Shown here: positions 31,853-41,787 of the stretch, piece by piece
Layout of the letters: the number at the start of each line of letters is the position of its first letter
Position numbering within the stretch: position 1 is the stretch's first letter
Origin: an uncultured Pelagibacteraceae bacterium
Lineage (GTDB): Bacteria; Pseudomonadota; Alphaproteobacteria; Pelagibacterales; AG-422-B15
Direction of reading: 5' to 3'
DNA length: 64,000 bases
NCBI GenBank assembly: GCA_902589175.1
Contig: CACIRX010000003.1
Span: 34,076-98,075 of the forward strand
Made by a program: the position numbers and the translations under genes
Notes under the pieces: generated by a model
Seen by the model: the letters and a program-made list of their open reading frames with translations, nothing else
What the model was told of the DNA's origin: nothing
The model's database searches: none

Positions 31853-32989
31853 CTAATTAAATTTATTATAAAAATTCTGGGCATAATTATCAGTCATTCC
31901 GGCTATGAAGTCGCATACTGCTCTTGGTTTATCCTTATCAGAAATAATTTTTTTCATATGTTCTTTTATGAATTTTTCATCTTGTTCTATAAATAGTTTA
32001 AATAGTGATGATATAATTTGATGGGCGTTACTGGTCATTGCTTTTACTTTATCATGATTATACATTTTCATTGATAGGAAAGATCTAATATACTTTACTT
32101 CTTCTTTTGTTTTATCTGAAAAGTCAGCAATTTTTTCATTATTAAGCCTGACATCTTCATTGCATCTTACTTTTGATTTTTTAACTTTCTCACTAATTGT
32201 ATTAATTACATCAGTAATCATAATTGAAGTTGATTTTCTTGTTATTTCATTATTTATGCGCTGCATATCATAAGAGTTATAATTTTTCGGAAAATTTTTA
32301 ATAATTTCACCAATCATTGGCAATTCAGCCAGATCATCATACGAAAAAAAACCCGCTCTTAGTCCATCATCTAAATCATGATTGTTGTATGCAATGTCAT
32401 CTGCTATTGAAGCTATTTGCGCTTCAATTGAAGAAAACTCATTCAACTTTAAGTCAAACTCTCTATCGAGAGCTTCTATGGTTTTTGGAACATCTTTTGT
32501 CATCGGCCCATTATGCTTTACGAGTCCTTCAAGTGTTTCCCACGTTAAGTTTAAGCCTTCGAAATCAAAATACTTTTTTTCTAACAAATGTACAATTCTA
32601 ATTGCCTGATCATTATGGTCAAAACCCTCATGGGAAACCATGCATTCTGAAAGAGCATCTTCTCCAGCGTGTCCAAATGGTGGGTGACCAATATCATGAC
32701 TTAAGGATAATGTTTCAGTTAAATCTTCATTGAGATTGAATATTTTACTTATTGACCTAGCAATTTGTGACACTTCTAGCGAATGTGTTAATCTTGTCCT
32801 GTAGTGATCTCCTTCATTTGAAACAAATACCTGTGTCTTGTGTTTAAGCCGTCTAAAGGCAGCAGAATGAAGAATTCGATCACGATCCCGCTGGAACTCT
32901 GATCTAGTTTGACTGTAATTCTCTTTATACAGCCTACCCTTCGAAGTTTCTTGATTGGTTGAAATAAAAGATAAATCTTCAGAAATCAT
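31853..32989 (-). CDS. dgt: deoxyguanosinetriphosphate triphosphohydrolase-like protein
   Basis: HD motifs FRRLKHKTQVFVSNEGDHYRTRLTHSLEVSQIARSI, LSHDIGHPPFGHAGEDAL. ORF track extends to 33109; ATG at 32989 (MISEDLSFIST) is the likely start. Confidence 0.9.
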   Translation of the reverse strand: MISEDLSFISTNQETSKGRLYKENYSQTRSEFQRDRDRILHSAAFRRLKHKTQVFVSNEGDHYRTRLTHSLEVSQIARSISKIFNLNEDLTETLSLSHDIGHPPFGHAGEDALSECMVSHEGFDHNDQAIRIVHLLEKKYFDFEGLNLTWETLEGLVKHNGPMTKDVPKTIEALDREFDLKLNEFSSIEAQIASIADDIAYNNHDLDDGLRAGFFSYDDLAELPMIGEIIKNFPKNYNSYDMQRINNEITRKSTSIMITDVINTISEKVKKSKVRCNEDVRLNNEKIADFSDKTKEEVKYIRSFLSMKMYNHDKVKAMTSNAHQIISSLFKLFIEQDEKFIKEHMKKIISDKDKPRAVCDFIAGMTDNYAQNFYNKFN

Positions 32990-33075
32990 CACTAAATAGA
33001 ATTGGTAACATAAATTTTTATTGTACAATAAACTCATTACTTTAAGAATCTTAAAATAACAATAAAAGAATACGG

Positions 33076-33855
33076 ATGGTAAAAATAGTAAGTTGGAATG
33101 TAAATTCAATAAGGGTTCGTTTACCTCATTTAATTGAATTAGATAAAACAGTTAAACCAGATATAGTCATGCTTCAGGAAACTAAATCAACTGATGAAAA
33201 CTTTCCAGAAGAAGAGATTTCTTCACTTGGGTACCAAATAATTAAAAAGGGTCAAAAATCATATAATGGAGTGGCTATTTTATCAAAAGCCCCAATAAAA
33301 AAAATTACAGATATTTTACCAGGAAACAAGGAAGATGCTCAAGCGAGATTTATTGATGCACAGGTACAAGTCGAAAATCCTTTTAATATTGTCTCTTTGT
33401 ATCTCCCTAATGGCAATCCTATTGATACTGACAAATTTCCTTACAAATTAGATTGGATGAGGAGATTTAAAAAGTATGCTCAAAATAAAATAGAAAACCA
33501 TGAAACAGTTATATTTGGAGGGGATTACAATATTATACCAGGTTCTGATGACGCGGTTGATATTAATAAGTGGAAAAATGACGCTTTGCATCATCCAGAC
33601 TCTATAAAAATTTACAGAGAAATCATAAATTTAGGTCTGTCTGATGTGCTAAGAATTTATAATTCTAAACCCTATGAGTTCACATACTGGGACTATTCAA
33701 GGGGGTCATGGGAAAAAGATAACGGTCTTCGAATTGATCATTTTCTTGCAACACCAAGTGCTGTTGATCGAATAACTGACTGTCAAATAGAAAAACAATT
33801 TAGAGGTCTTGAAAGACCTTCTGATCATGTTCCAATCTGGTTTGAAATTAAATAG
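33076..33855 (+). CDS. xthA: exodeoxyribonuclease III
   Basis: KIVSWNVNSIRVRLPHLIEL, VMLQETKSTDENFP, GGDYNI, GLRIDHFLATPS. Confidence 0.94.
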   Translation: MVKIVSWNVNSIRVRLPHLIELDKTVKPDIVMLQETKSTDENFPEEEISSLGYQIIKKGQKSYNGVAILSKAPIKKITDILPGNKEDAQARFIDAQVQVENPFNIVSLYLPNGNPIDTDKFPYKLDWMRRFKKYAQNKIENHETVIFGGDYNIIPGSDDAVDINKWKNDALHHPDSIKIYREIINLGLSDVLRIYNSKPYEFTYWDYSRGSWEKDNGLRIDHFLATPSAVDRITDCQIEKQFRGLERPSDHVPIWFEIK

Positions 33856-33856
33856 A

Positions 33857-34816
33857 TTACTTTGGGTTTCTTGCAATAATATTTATTAGCTCATAAACAA
33901 TTGTTGCTGCAGCGGTTGACGTAAGTTCTGCATGATCATAGGCTGGAGCGACTTCGACAACGTCTGCTGAAACAAGCTGCGAACCTGCCAATCCTCTTAA
34001 TACATTTAAAATTTCTCTTGTGGTCATTCCCGCAACTTCTGGAGTTCCAGTTCCAGGAGCATGAGCTGGATCTAAAACATCAATATCTATGGATATATAT
34101 AATGGATTATTGCCAATTCTATCTTTTATTCTTTTAACAATTTGATCAATTGTGTTTGTTTGGAATTCATCGCAGTGAATTGTTTTAAAACCTAATTCAC
34201 GATCATTTTTTAAATCATTTGTACTGTAAAGAGGGCCACGAATTCCAATATGCATTGATGCATCATCCAAAAATAACTTCTCTTCTCTTGCTCTTCTAAA
34301 TGGTGTTCCGTGTGTATAGGGAGCTCCGAAGTATGTGTCCCAAGTATCCAAGTGAGCGTCAAAGTGAACTAAGGCAACCGGACCACCAACCTTTTTATTA
34401 ATTGATCTGAGCAATGGCAATGCAATTGTGTGGTCACCGCCAATAGTTACAATACTACCAACTTTTTGGAGCAGCTCAGTAGATCCTTTTTCAATTTGCT
34501 TAATTGCTTCGTCAATATCAAAGGGATTACAAGCTATGTCCCCAGCATCAGCTACCTGTTGAACTTTGAAAGGTTCAACATCATAATTTGGATGATAATT
34601 CGTTCTCAGTTGTCGAGAGGCTTGTCTTACACTTTGAGGACCAAATCTAGCCCCAGGACGATAACTCGTACCCGCATCAAATGGTACACCTATAATTGCT
34701 ACATCACAATCTTCAACATCTCTCAGCTCGGGAAGACGTGCAAATGTAGAAGGGCCAGCATACCTCGGAACAACTGTTCCACTTACTGGTTGAATTGGTT
34801 CTTTTTTATCGCTCAT
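33857..34816 (-). CDS. speB: agmatinase / ureohydrolase family enzyme
   Basis: GGDHTIALPLL, HFDAHLDTWD, SIDIDVLDPAHAPGTGTPEVAGMT (Mn-binding motifs). Substrate not certain within the ureohydrolase family. Confidence 0.83.
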   Translation of the reverse strand: MSDKKEPIQPVSGTVVPRYAGPSTFARLPELRDVEDCDVAIIGVPFDAGTSYRPGARFGPQSVRQASRQLRTNYHPNYDVEPFKVQQVADAGDIACNPFDIDEAIKQIEKGSTELLQKVGSIVTIGGDHTIALPLLRSINKKVGGPVALVHFDAHLDTWDTYFGAPYTHGTPFRRAREEKLFLDDASMHIGIRGPLYSTNDLKNDRELGFKTIHCDEFQTNTIDQIVKRIKDRIGNNPLYISIDIDVLDPAHAPGTGTPEVAGMTTREILNVLRGLAGSQLVSADVVEVAPAYDHAELTSTAAATIVYELINIIARNPK

Positions 34817-34822
34817 AATCTA

Positions 34823-36031
34823 TTAATCAAATCCTCCAAAATCTTGGAATAATGATGGGTCTCCAAATATATCTCCGTAATCCTGATTGCCACCTAAGGA
34901 CCCTCCAGAAAGCTCTTCATCAGTAAGTTCATTAGACTCTAAAGTTTGCAATTGTTCAAGAAATTTGGATTTTTTTTCCTTATCAGCAGCATCAATACAT
35001 GATTGTCCGTATAGATCATTTTTCACTATTTGGGTAGCTCCGTAGGTAGCAAAGACTACTATTAACAATATAGCGGTAATCCCCTTTGGAATTTTAAAAC
35101 CAGCTTTATATTTTTTATTAATTCTATTGTCTGCTGCTTTTTCTTTTACAAACTTTTCCTGTGACTCTGCATATCGTTTTTCTGTTCTTCTTCGTAAAAC
35201 CTCATAGGTAACTGCAGCTATAATAGTTAACGCTATTATTGTTAAAGCTAATGCACTCAATGCAGGACTTATTCCCAGCCTTACTTTTGATGCAATTACA
35301 GTTGTTAATGTTTGATCCGATAAAATGCTAAATACAGTCGTGTTATAATTTTCAAATGAAAATAAAAAAGCAATTACTGCAGCCGATGCTATTGCGGGGC
35401 TTAAGTAAGGAACTAAAATTTTAAAAAATACTTGAGTTTGCGAAGCTCCAAGGTCTAAAGCTGCCTCTTCTTGAGTCTGATCAAATCTTTGAAGTCTTGC
35501 AACAAATATTAAAAAACAATAAGTAGATATAAAACAGGTTTGAGCCAAAATTGTTAGAAATATTCCGTTTCTTCCAATATCTGCAATGAACCCCTCTCCT
35601 CCTAAGCCTGCTATTCGGTCCCATAAAACGACTGTTGAAATACCAATTATCACACCAGGAAATAAAACGGGCATAATCGAAATTGAGTAATAAATATCCC
35701 TCAACTGCGAACGCACTTGAGTTAATACTATTGCTGCGGCCATTCCAATTGGTACGGAGAGAGTTACAACTCCTGCTCCTATAATCAAACTGCTAATAAT
35801 ACCATCGTGAAGTCTCCAGTCAGATAAAAGCCCTGCCAGATGTTGTCCATCGTAAGCAATTTTACCTTCATTAAACCATCTAAAACTAAAACATTCCCAA
35901 GGTGTGATCGAGGGAAATTCTGCAGAGTTGAATGCTGTAATGCTCATGATGATTAAAGGTCCAAATAAGTATGCAAAAAATATAAAAATATATATTCCCA
36001 TCATGAAATTTATAAAATAGCTCGGTCTCAC
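34823..36031 (-). CDS. potC: spermidine/putrescine-type ABC permease (PotC-like) with C-terminal extension
   Basis: EEAALDLGASQTQVFFKILVPYLSPAIASAAVIAFLFSFENYNTTVF; about 123-aa tail after RRRTEKRY. Confidence 0.85.
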   Translation of the reverse strand: MRPSYFINFMMGIYIFIFFAYLFGPLIIMSITAFNSAEFPSITPWECFSFRWFNEGKIAYDGQHLAGLLSDWRLHDGIISSLIIGAGVVTLSVPIGMAAAIVLTQVRSQLRDIYYSISIMPVLFPGVIIGISTVVLWDRIAGLGGEGFIADIGRNGIFLTILAQTCFISTYCFLIFVARLQRFDQTQEEAALDLGASQTQVFFKILVPYLSPAIASAAVIAFLFSFENYNTTVFSILSDQTLTTVIASKVRLGISPALSALALTIIALTIIAAVTYEVLRRRTEKRYAESQEKFVKEKAADNRINKKYKAGFKIPKGITAILLIVVFATYGATQIVKNDLYGQSCIDAADKEKKSKFLEQLQTLESNELTDEELSGGSLGGNQDYGDIFGDPSLFQDFGGFD

Positions 36032-36957
36032 TTAATAATTTCTCCAATCCTAACTTTAAATATTCGCATCATTGTGAGTACAAAAATAACAGAAACAATT
36101 AACAAAATGATTGAATAAGCTGATCCTCGTGACCAGTTATCATTCATATTAAACCATTGATATATCAATTGAGGAAACCATAAAGTATTAGGGCTACTTA
36201 AAACAACCGGCGTTGCTAGTGCTCCAACAGTTAACATAAAAACCATTGTACAGCCAGACACAATGCCTGGTTTAGCATGAGGAATAACTATTCTCCAATG
36301 CGTTCTAAAAGACGAGGAACCTAAATCTTTTGCTGCCTCAATCTGATTAATGTCCAAACTTTCGATTGCATTATAGAGAGGGAACATCATCAGCAAAATA
36401 TAAGCGTATATTAAGCCGGTATATAAGCCGATATCATAAGTGATGAATAGGATTCCTTGATCAAGTAATCCAACCCCGGTCAAGAAATTGTTAATTACAC
36501 CTTCGTTTGCAAACAAAATTCTCAATGCGAACGATCTAAGTAATTCATTAATCCAGAATGGAATAATCAGAGAAACAATAAGAAGTCTAGCGGTACTAGG
36601 ATTTGCAATTTTCGCTATATAAAATGCTATTGGATAGCAAAATAGCAGATTTGCAATTGTGACAAGCATTGAAACAAAAATGGTTCTTCCAAATACACCT
36701 AAATCAACAAAGTTAAAAGCATCAGTGGCTGTCTTAGATCCAAATATAAAGTGGCTATAGTGTTCAAAAGTATAATAATCTTCAGGTCCGCCTCTTGCTA
36801 AAGGGGGGACGTTTGTTCTAAATGATAAATCCAACATATAAAATTGTGGAATTATAACTAAGAAAACAAACCAAAATATTATTGCTACTAAAAAATATAT
36901 CGCAACTGCCTTACCGTTTTTCTTAAAAAATGGTTGAGTAAATAAAAAATTGTTCAT
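36028..36957 (-). CDS. potB: spermidine/putrescine-type ABC permease (PotB-like)
   Basis: QIEAAKDLGSSSFRTHWRIVIPHAKPGIVSGCTMVFMLTVGALATPVVL. Confidence 0.88.
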   Translation of the reverse strand: MNNFLFTQPFFKKNGKAVAIYFLVAIIFWFVFLVIIPQFYMLDLSFRTNVPPLARGGPEDYYTFEHYSHFIFGSKTATDAFNFVDLGVFGRTIFVSMLVTIANLLFCYPIAFYIAKIANPSTARLLIVSLIIPFWINELLRSFALRILFANEGVINNFLTGVGLLDQGILFITYDIGLYTGLIYAYILLMMFPLYNAIESLDINQIEAAKDLGSSSFRTHWRIVIPHAKPGIVSGCTMVFMLTVGALATPVVLSSPNTLWFPQLIYQWFNMNDNWSRGSAYSIILLIVSVIFVLTMMRIFKVRIGEIIK

Positions 36958-36960
36958 GAC

Positions 36961-38058
36961 TTAATCTATAGCTAGAGATGCTTTAGGTAATATTACTGAT
37001 TTTGAAGATTCAAAACCTAGCACGATTGACGATCCTGAAGTTATAAAGGATGTATCTATGGCGTTTGGTACTGAAAATTTAATTTTTGCTCCCGATTTAA
37101 GGCTCGCGTAAAAATTTTTTAAATTACCTTCAAATTCAAAACTCTCAATATTCACATTAATTTTATTATCAAAGTTGTCGCCATCTCTTGGTATAAACAA
37201 AGACTCAGGTCTAACAAATGCAATTGACTCATCTCCAATATTTAACTTTTTGCTTTCATTCATCGTTGCTAAATATTGCCCATCAGCAGTTTCAATTTTA
37301 GCTTTATCTCCCTCAATACCTGTAACTTTTCCATATAAAGGATTATTCTCACCAACGAATGTTGCAACAAATGGTGTTAATGGATTGTTATAAACTTCGT
37401 CGCATTTTCCAATTTGCTCAAGCTCTCCTTCATTCATGACCGCTATTCGATCAGACATTGTTAGAGCTTCTCCTTGATCGTGCGTAATATAAATGAATGT
37501 AATATTTACTCTTTTTTGTATTTCTCTAAGTTCGGTTCTCATTCTTTGACGAAGTTTTAAATCCAAGGCAGACAATGGTTCATCTAAAAGAAGAACTTTT
37601 GGCTCAACAGCTAAAGCTCTTGCAATGGCCACTCTTTGTTTTTGACCTCCAGAGAGTTGATGAACTTTTTTATCTCCTTGTCCCTCTAGGGCTATCAATT
37701 CCAAAAGTTCATCCGCTCTTTTTTTTCTTTCTTCTTTTGATACGCCCCTTACTTCAAGGGAAAATGCAATATTTTCTGATACACTCATGAGAGGAAACAG
37801 AGCTAAGTTTTGAAATATTAACGCGGTTGGTCTTTTATTTGGACCAATTCCAGACATATCTTTATTGTCAATAAGCACTTTACCTTCAGAAGGTTCTTGA
37901 AATCCAGATATAGCCCTTAACAGAGTAGTCTTTCCGCAGCCTGAAGGTCCTAAGAAGCTGAAGAACTCACCTCCATTTACTTTCACATTGACATTCTTGG
38001 CGGCATAAAAACTGCCAAATGTTACCGAAACATCACTTAACTCTACATCTGCGCTCAT
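36961..38058 (-). CDS. potA: spermidine/putrescine-type ABC ATP-binding protein (PotA-like)
   Basis: GPSGCGKTTLLRAISGF, LSGGQKQRVAIARALAVEPKVLLLDEPLSALD, C-terminal TOBE-like region. Confidence 0.88.
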   Translation of the reverse strand: MSADVELSDVSVTFGSFYAAKNVNVKVNGGEFFSFLGPSGCGKTTLLRAISGFQEPSEGKVLIDNKDMSGIGPNKRPTALIFQNLALFPLMSVSENIAFSLEVRGVSKEERKKRADELLELIALEGQGDKKVHQLSGGQKQRVAIARALAVEPKVLLLDEPLSALDLKLRQRMRTELREIQKRVNITFIYITHDQGEALTMSDRIAVMNEGELEQIGKCDEVYNNPLTPFVATFVGENNPLYGKVTGIEGDKAKIETADGQYLATMNESKKLNIGDESIAFVRPESLFIPRDGDNFDNKINVNIESFEFEGNLKNFYASLKSGAKIKFSVPNAIDTSFITSGSSIVLGFESSKSVILPKASLAID

Positions 38059-38105
38059 TGATACAAATTATAATGATTTAACTGAAAAACACGATTCAAT
38101 AAAAA

Positions 38106-38128
38106 CGCCCAAGACAATGCCTTGGGCG
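38106..38128 (-). terminator. intrinsic terminator/attenuator between SBP gene and ATPase gene
   Basis: cgcccaag (38106-38113) / cttgggcg (38121-38128), perfect 8-bp GC-rich stem; minus strand continues TTTTTATTG. Confidence 0.82.
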
Positions 38129-38156
38129 CTTTTAATAACTAATACTAGAGAACTAA

Positions 38157-39302
38157 TTACGCTGTTTCAAATTTGTTAGCGTATTCAGCTCTTGCATCAG
38201 CATACCATGGCGGTTCTGGTGGCCAAGGATTTAACTTGGTCGAAGTATCCCCCGGGTATATTGCTTTTGCTAAAGCTTTAGTTTCATCTGAGTAATGGTC
38301 TGAAGCTCCATTAACAGCTGAGTTATAACCGATTTCATTCACAGTTTGACCGCCTACTTCTGGTGTAAAACTGTAATTGATTAACTCATAAGCTTCATCA
38401 ATGTTTTCTGCTTTTGCAGACATTGTTATACCGTCGATCCATGCCAACGCACCCTCGTCAGTAGTTTGGTACGCAACTGGTTCTCCAGCTTTCATCATTG
38501 CTGCTATAGGACCATCCCAAGTTTGTCCAACGACAACACCATCAGATGTGAATCCTTGTTTCTGAGGATCGGCACCAGACCAAAATTTAACAAGATTTCC
38601 TTTTTTTGAAATACAATAGTCAGTAATTGTTTCCCAATTCTTTCTCATTGTATCTTCATCGTTGTACGAAGACCAGAAATCCATTTTGCCTTGATGATGC
38701 ATCCAAATACCACATCCAGTCATCATTGAGTATGTTCTACCCATCATGAATGCGCCATCTATTCCAGGATTAGGCTCCCAAATATCTCCAAAGCTTGGAA
38801 GTCCATCAGGTTGCCATTTATCGGTTCTCCAAGAAATTGACTCAGTACCCCAAAGTTGTGGTACCCAGTGAGATCCTTTTCCACCAAAATTCCAGTCACG
38901 CTCACCAACGGCTAGCATTCCTGGGTTAACAGCGCTTGTGTTTATTCGATTCATATCAAATGGGGCAAGTACGCCAAGGTCAGCCCATTGCAAAGCTCTC
39001 ATGTTTGTTGGACTTGCAAGGTCATAACCGGCTCCACCACCAGCTTTCATTTTTGATATAATTTCACCGTTATCACCTATTTTAGTATGGTTAACAGTAA
39101 TTCCAGTTTTTGCTTTGAAATCTGCAACTACTGAGTCCGGCAAATATTCGCCCCACATTAAAACATTAACAACGGGAGCAGCAAAAGCGTTTGGAATATA
39201 CCAAGGCCCAATGGCTGCTGCTGCACCAGTTGCAGCTGCACCTTTCAGGACTGATCTTCTTGAAACTTTTGCAGCCTTAAGAGTTTTATTAATTTTCTTC
39301 AC
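38157..39302 (-). CDS. potD: polyamine-type ABC transporter substrate-binding protein, Tat signal
   Basis: KVSRRSVLKGAAATGAAAAIGPWYIPNAFA (twin-arginine), VNVLMWGEYLPDSVVADFKAKTGI. Confidence 0.85.
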   Translation of the reverse strand: MKKINKTLKAAKVSRRSVLKGAAATGAAAAIGPWYIPNAFAAPVVNVLMWGEYLPDSVVADFKAKTGITVNHTKIGDNGEIISKMKAGGGAGYDLASPTNMRALQWADLGVLAPFDMNRINTSAVNPGMLAVGERDWNFGGKGSHWVPQLWGTESISWRTDKWQPDGLPSFGDIWEPNPGIDGAFMMGRTYSMMTGCGIWMHHQGKMDFWSSYNDEDTMRKNWETITDYCISKKGNLVKFWSGADPQKQGFTSDGVVVGQTWDGPIAAMMKAGEPVAYQTTDEGALAWIDGITMSAKAENIDEAYELINYSFTPEVGGQTVNEIGYNSAVNGASDHYSDETKALAKAIYPGDTSTKLNPWPPEPPWYADARAEYANKFETA

Positions 39303-39573
39303 GGCTACTCCTCATTTAATTTATTTGTTTAATTGATAAAAATTTTCATACATATAGAGGTAGCTGTAAAGAACAAAGTGAAAGAAATTTAATAAGTTAA
39401 TAAATTTTCTTTAAATGGATCTTTATCTAAATACATGATAAATATACATAAAAATTAATCATAATTAGATACTTTAGATTTATCCTATAAAGCATTGATA
39501 AAAATGATTATTATTTTTATTTTTTAGTTCAGTTATTTCTTGGCTAAATTATTGTTTTAAATAGACTTTTTGT

Positions 39574-40620
39574 ATGATTTTAACAACTACAATTGGCGCC
39601 TACCCTAAGCCAGATTTCTTAACTTTACCTGATTGGTTCAAAGATGAGAAAGGAACAGATGCTGAATACCCAACATCTAAGTGGGAACAGGCAAAACTAA
39701 AAATGGGAGAACAATATGAGGCCCAAATAAAACTTGCCTCAGAGAGTATTATTAAAGATCAAATTGAGTGCGGGATTGATATTATTACAGACGGTGAAGT
39801 GAGACGAGAAAATTATATTCATTATCACTGCAGACATCTCCGTGGGATCGATTTTGAAAAATTAACAAAGAAAACAGCGAGAACAGGTAATTATGATTGT
39901 TGGCTTCCAACAATCACAAATAAAGTTGAATTCAATGGGTCGTTTTTAAATAAAGAATACGAAATTAATCAGTCAATATCAAAAAATCCTATTAAAGTTA
40001 CAATACCTGGACCATTGACTATCACAGATACGATTGCTGATGAATTTTATAATGATCATAAAATATTAGGAGTAGATTTAGGGGAGGCAATAAATAAAGA
40101 AATAAAGTCATTAGTCAATTCTGGCTGTAAATATATACAAGTAGATGAACCTTTATTTGCAAGAAAATCAAAAGAAGCCATCGAATTTGGAATAGATAAT
40201 CTTGAAAGATGTTTTCATGGAGTAACAGACTGTGAAAAGATAACTCATATATGTTGTGGATATCCAGATAAAATTGATGCAGATGATTATCCTAAAGCGC
40301 CGTTAATAAGTTATTTTGAAATTGCAGATGCCTTAGAGAACAGTCTGATTGATACCATATCTATTGAAGATGCTCATAGACACAATGATTTAAAACTACT
40401 TGAGTTGTATAAATCAAAAAAAATAATATTTGGGTTAATAAAGGTTGCCTCAAGTGAAGTGGAAGAAATTGATATGATAAGGGATAGATTGCTGTCCTGT
40501 CTAAACCATATTGATAAAGAGAGACTTATAGCAGCGCCTGATTGTGGTCTTGGATATTTAAGTAGAGATATGGCAATGATTAAATTAAAAAACCTTTCAA
40601 AAGCAGCAAAAAGTATTTAG
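39574..40620 (+). CDS. standalone MetE C-terminal-domain family protein (cobalamin-independent methionine synthase/core-MetE-like)
   Basis: TTTIGAYPKP, GIDIITDGEVRRENYI, KYIQVDEPLF, zinc-ligand-like HICC ... IEDAH ... APDCGLGYL; only 348 aa. Confidence 0.8.
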   Translation: MILTTTIGAYPKPDFLTLPDWFKDEKGTDAEYPTSKWEQAKLKMGEQYEAQIKLASESIIKDQIECGIDIITDGEVRRENYIHYHCRHLRGIDFEKLTKKTARTGNYDCWLPTITNKVEFNGSFLNKEYEINQSISKNPIKVTIPGPLTITDTIADEFYNDHKILGVDLGEAINKEIKSLVNSGCKYIQVDEPLFARKSKEAIEFGIDNLERCFHGVTDCEKITHICCGYPDKIDADDYPKAPLISYFEIADALENSLIDTISIEDAHRHNDLKLLELYKSKKIIFGLIKVASSEVEEIDMIRDRLLSCLNHIDKERLIAAPDCGLGYLSRDMAMIKLKNLSKAAKSI

Positions 40621-41732
40621 GCAACTAAATCTTCAGGGTTTGTAAAAGCGATGTTCAGATCTCTTGCTACATCTGCTTGAGTGCATTTATTTTTTATAAC
40701 ATTTAGCCCATTCATAAAATTCCTATCATCAGATAATGCTTTTTTTAACCCTTCTCTCGCTAATTTTTTTACGAACGGTAATGTAGCTTGATTTAGAGAG
40801 ATGGTAGATGTACGGGGAACGCATCCAGGCATATTGGTTACACAGTAATGTACCACATCATGTTTAATATAAACCGGGTCTGCGTGAGTAGTAGGCTTGC
40901 TGGTTTCAATGCACCCACCTTGATCTATTGCGACATCCACGATAGCTGCCCCTTTTTTCATCTGAGAAACTAGTTCATCAGATACTAATTTGGGGGCACT
41001 AGAGCCTGGGATCAGCACACCTCCTATTAGTAAGTCACAGTTTTTAACTTCTTCAGCTATAGTTTCAGGTGTTGATATTGATGTATTGACTTCATCATTA
41101 AAATAATTTTTTAATTCATTGAGCCTTGCTTCAGATTGATCAATAAGCGTTACATCTGATTTCATTCCATGGGCAATAAGAGCTGCATTAAACCCTACCA
41201 CTCCACATCCAATAATTACAACTTTAGCTGGCGGTGCTCCTGTTGCTCCAGATAATAACACGCCTCTTCCTTTGTTTGTCATTTCAAGAGCTCTGGCTCC
41301 TGCTTGAATTGAAATTCTACCGGCTACTTCACTCATTGGAGCGAGTAATGGAAGCCTTCCATTGTTATCGGTTATAGTTTCGTAAGCTATACATGTTGCG
41401 CCAGAATTCATTAATCCTTCTGTCAATGCCTTACTTGCAGCAAGGTGTAAATATGTGAATAGCAGCTGGCCATCTTTCAACTTTTTTATTTCATCATCTT
41501 GAGGTTCTTTAACTTTAATGATCAATTCAGTGCGATCGAAAATATCTTGCGCATTTTTTAAAACTGTTGCCCCAACATCCTTATAATTTTGATCGTCAAA
41601 ACCTGACCCTTGACCAGCTGTTCTTTCAATGATTACTTCATTACCATCATCAATAAGTTCCTTTACACTTTCAGGAGTTAGGCCTACTCTATTTTCTTGC
41701 GGCTTAATTTCTTTAGGGACACCGATCAACAT
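40617..41732 (-). CDS. ald: alanine dehydrogenase
   Basis: MLIGVPKEIKPQENRVGLTPESVKELI, KVVIIGCGVVGFNAALIAHGM, VDVAIDQGGCIETSKPTTHADPVY. Confidence 0.95.
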   Translation of the reverse strand: MLIGVPKEIKPQENRVGLTPESVKELIDDGNEVIIERTAGQGSGFDDQNYKDVGATVLKNAQDIFDRTELIIKVKEPQDDEIKKLKDGQLLFTYLHLAASKALTEGLMNSGATCIAYETITDNNGRLPLLAPMSEVAGRISIQAGARALEMTNKGRGVLLSGATGAPPAKVVIIGCGVVGFNAALIAHGMKSDVTLIDQSEARLNELKNYFNDEVNTSISTPETIAEEVKNCDLLIGGVLIPGSSAPKLVSDELVSQMKKGAAIVDVAIDQGGCIETSKPTTHADPVYIKHDVVHYCVTNMPGCVPRTSTISLNQATLPFVKKLAREGLKKALSDDRNFMNGLNVIKNKCTQADVARDLNIAFTNPEDLVA

Positions 41733-41787
41733 ATATGACTAATTTTTATACTATTTATTAAATATTCAAAAGAGGAAAGCGCTCATT

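Noticed and set aside
32317-32609. Two overlapping plus-strand ORFs
   Set aside because: Antisense to dgt; spurious.
34430-34852. 140-aa plus-strand ORF
   Set aside because: Antisense to the ureohydrolase gene, composition is that of a shadow frame.
39303-39573. 271-bp AT-rich gap between the SBP and MetE-like genes considered as a SAM or other riboswitch or small RNA
   Set aside because: I could not identify a conserved riboswitch core or stable GC-containing helices by eye; an Infernal/Rfam scan would decide.
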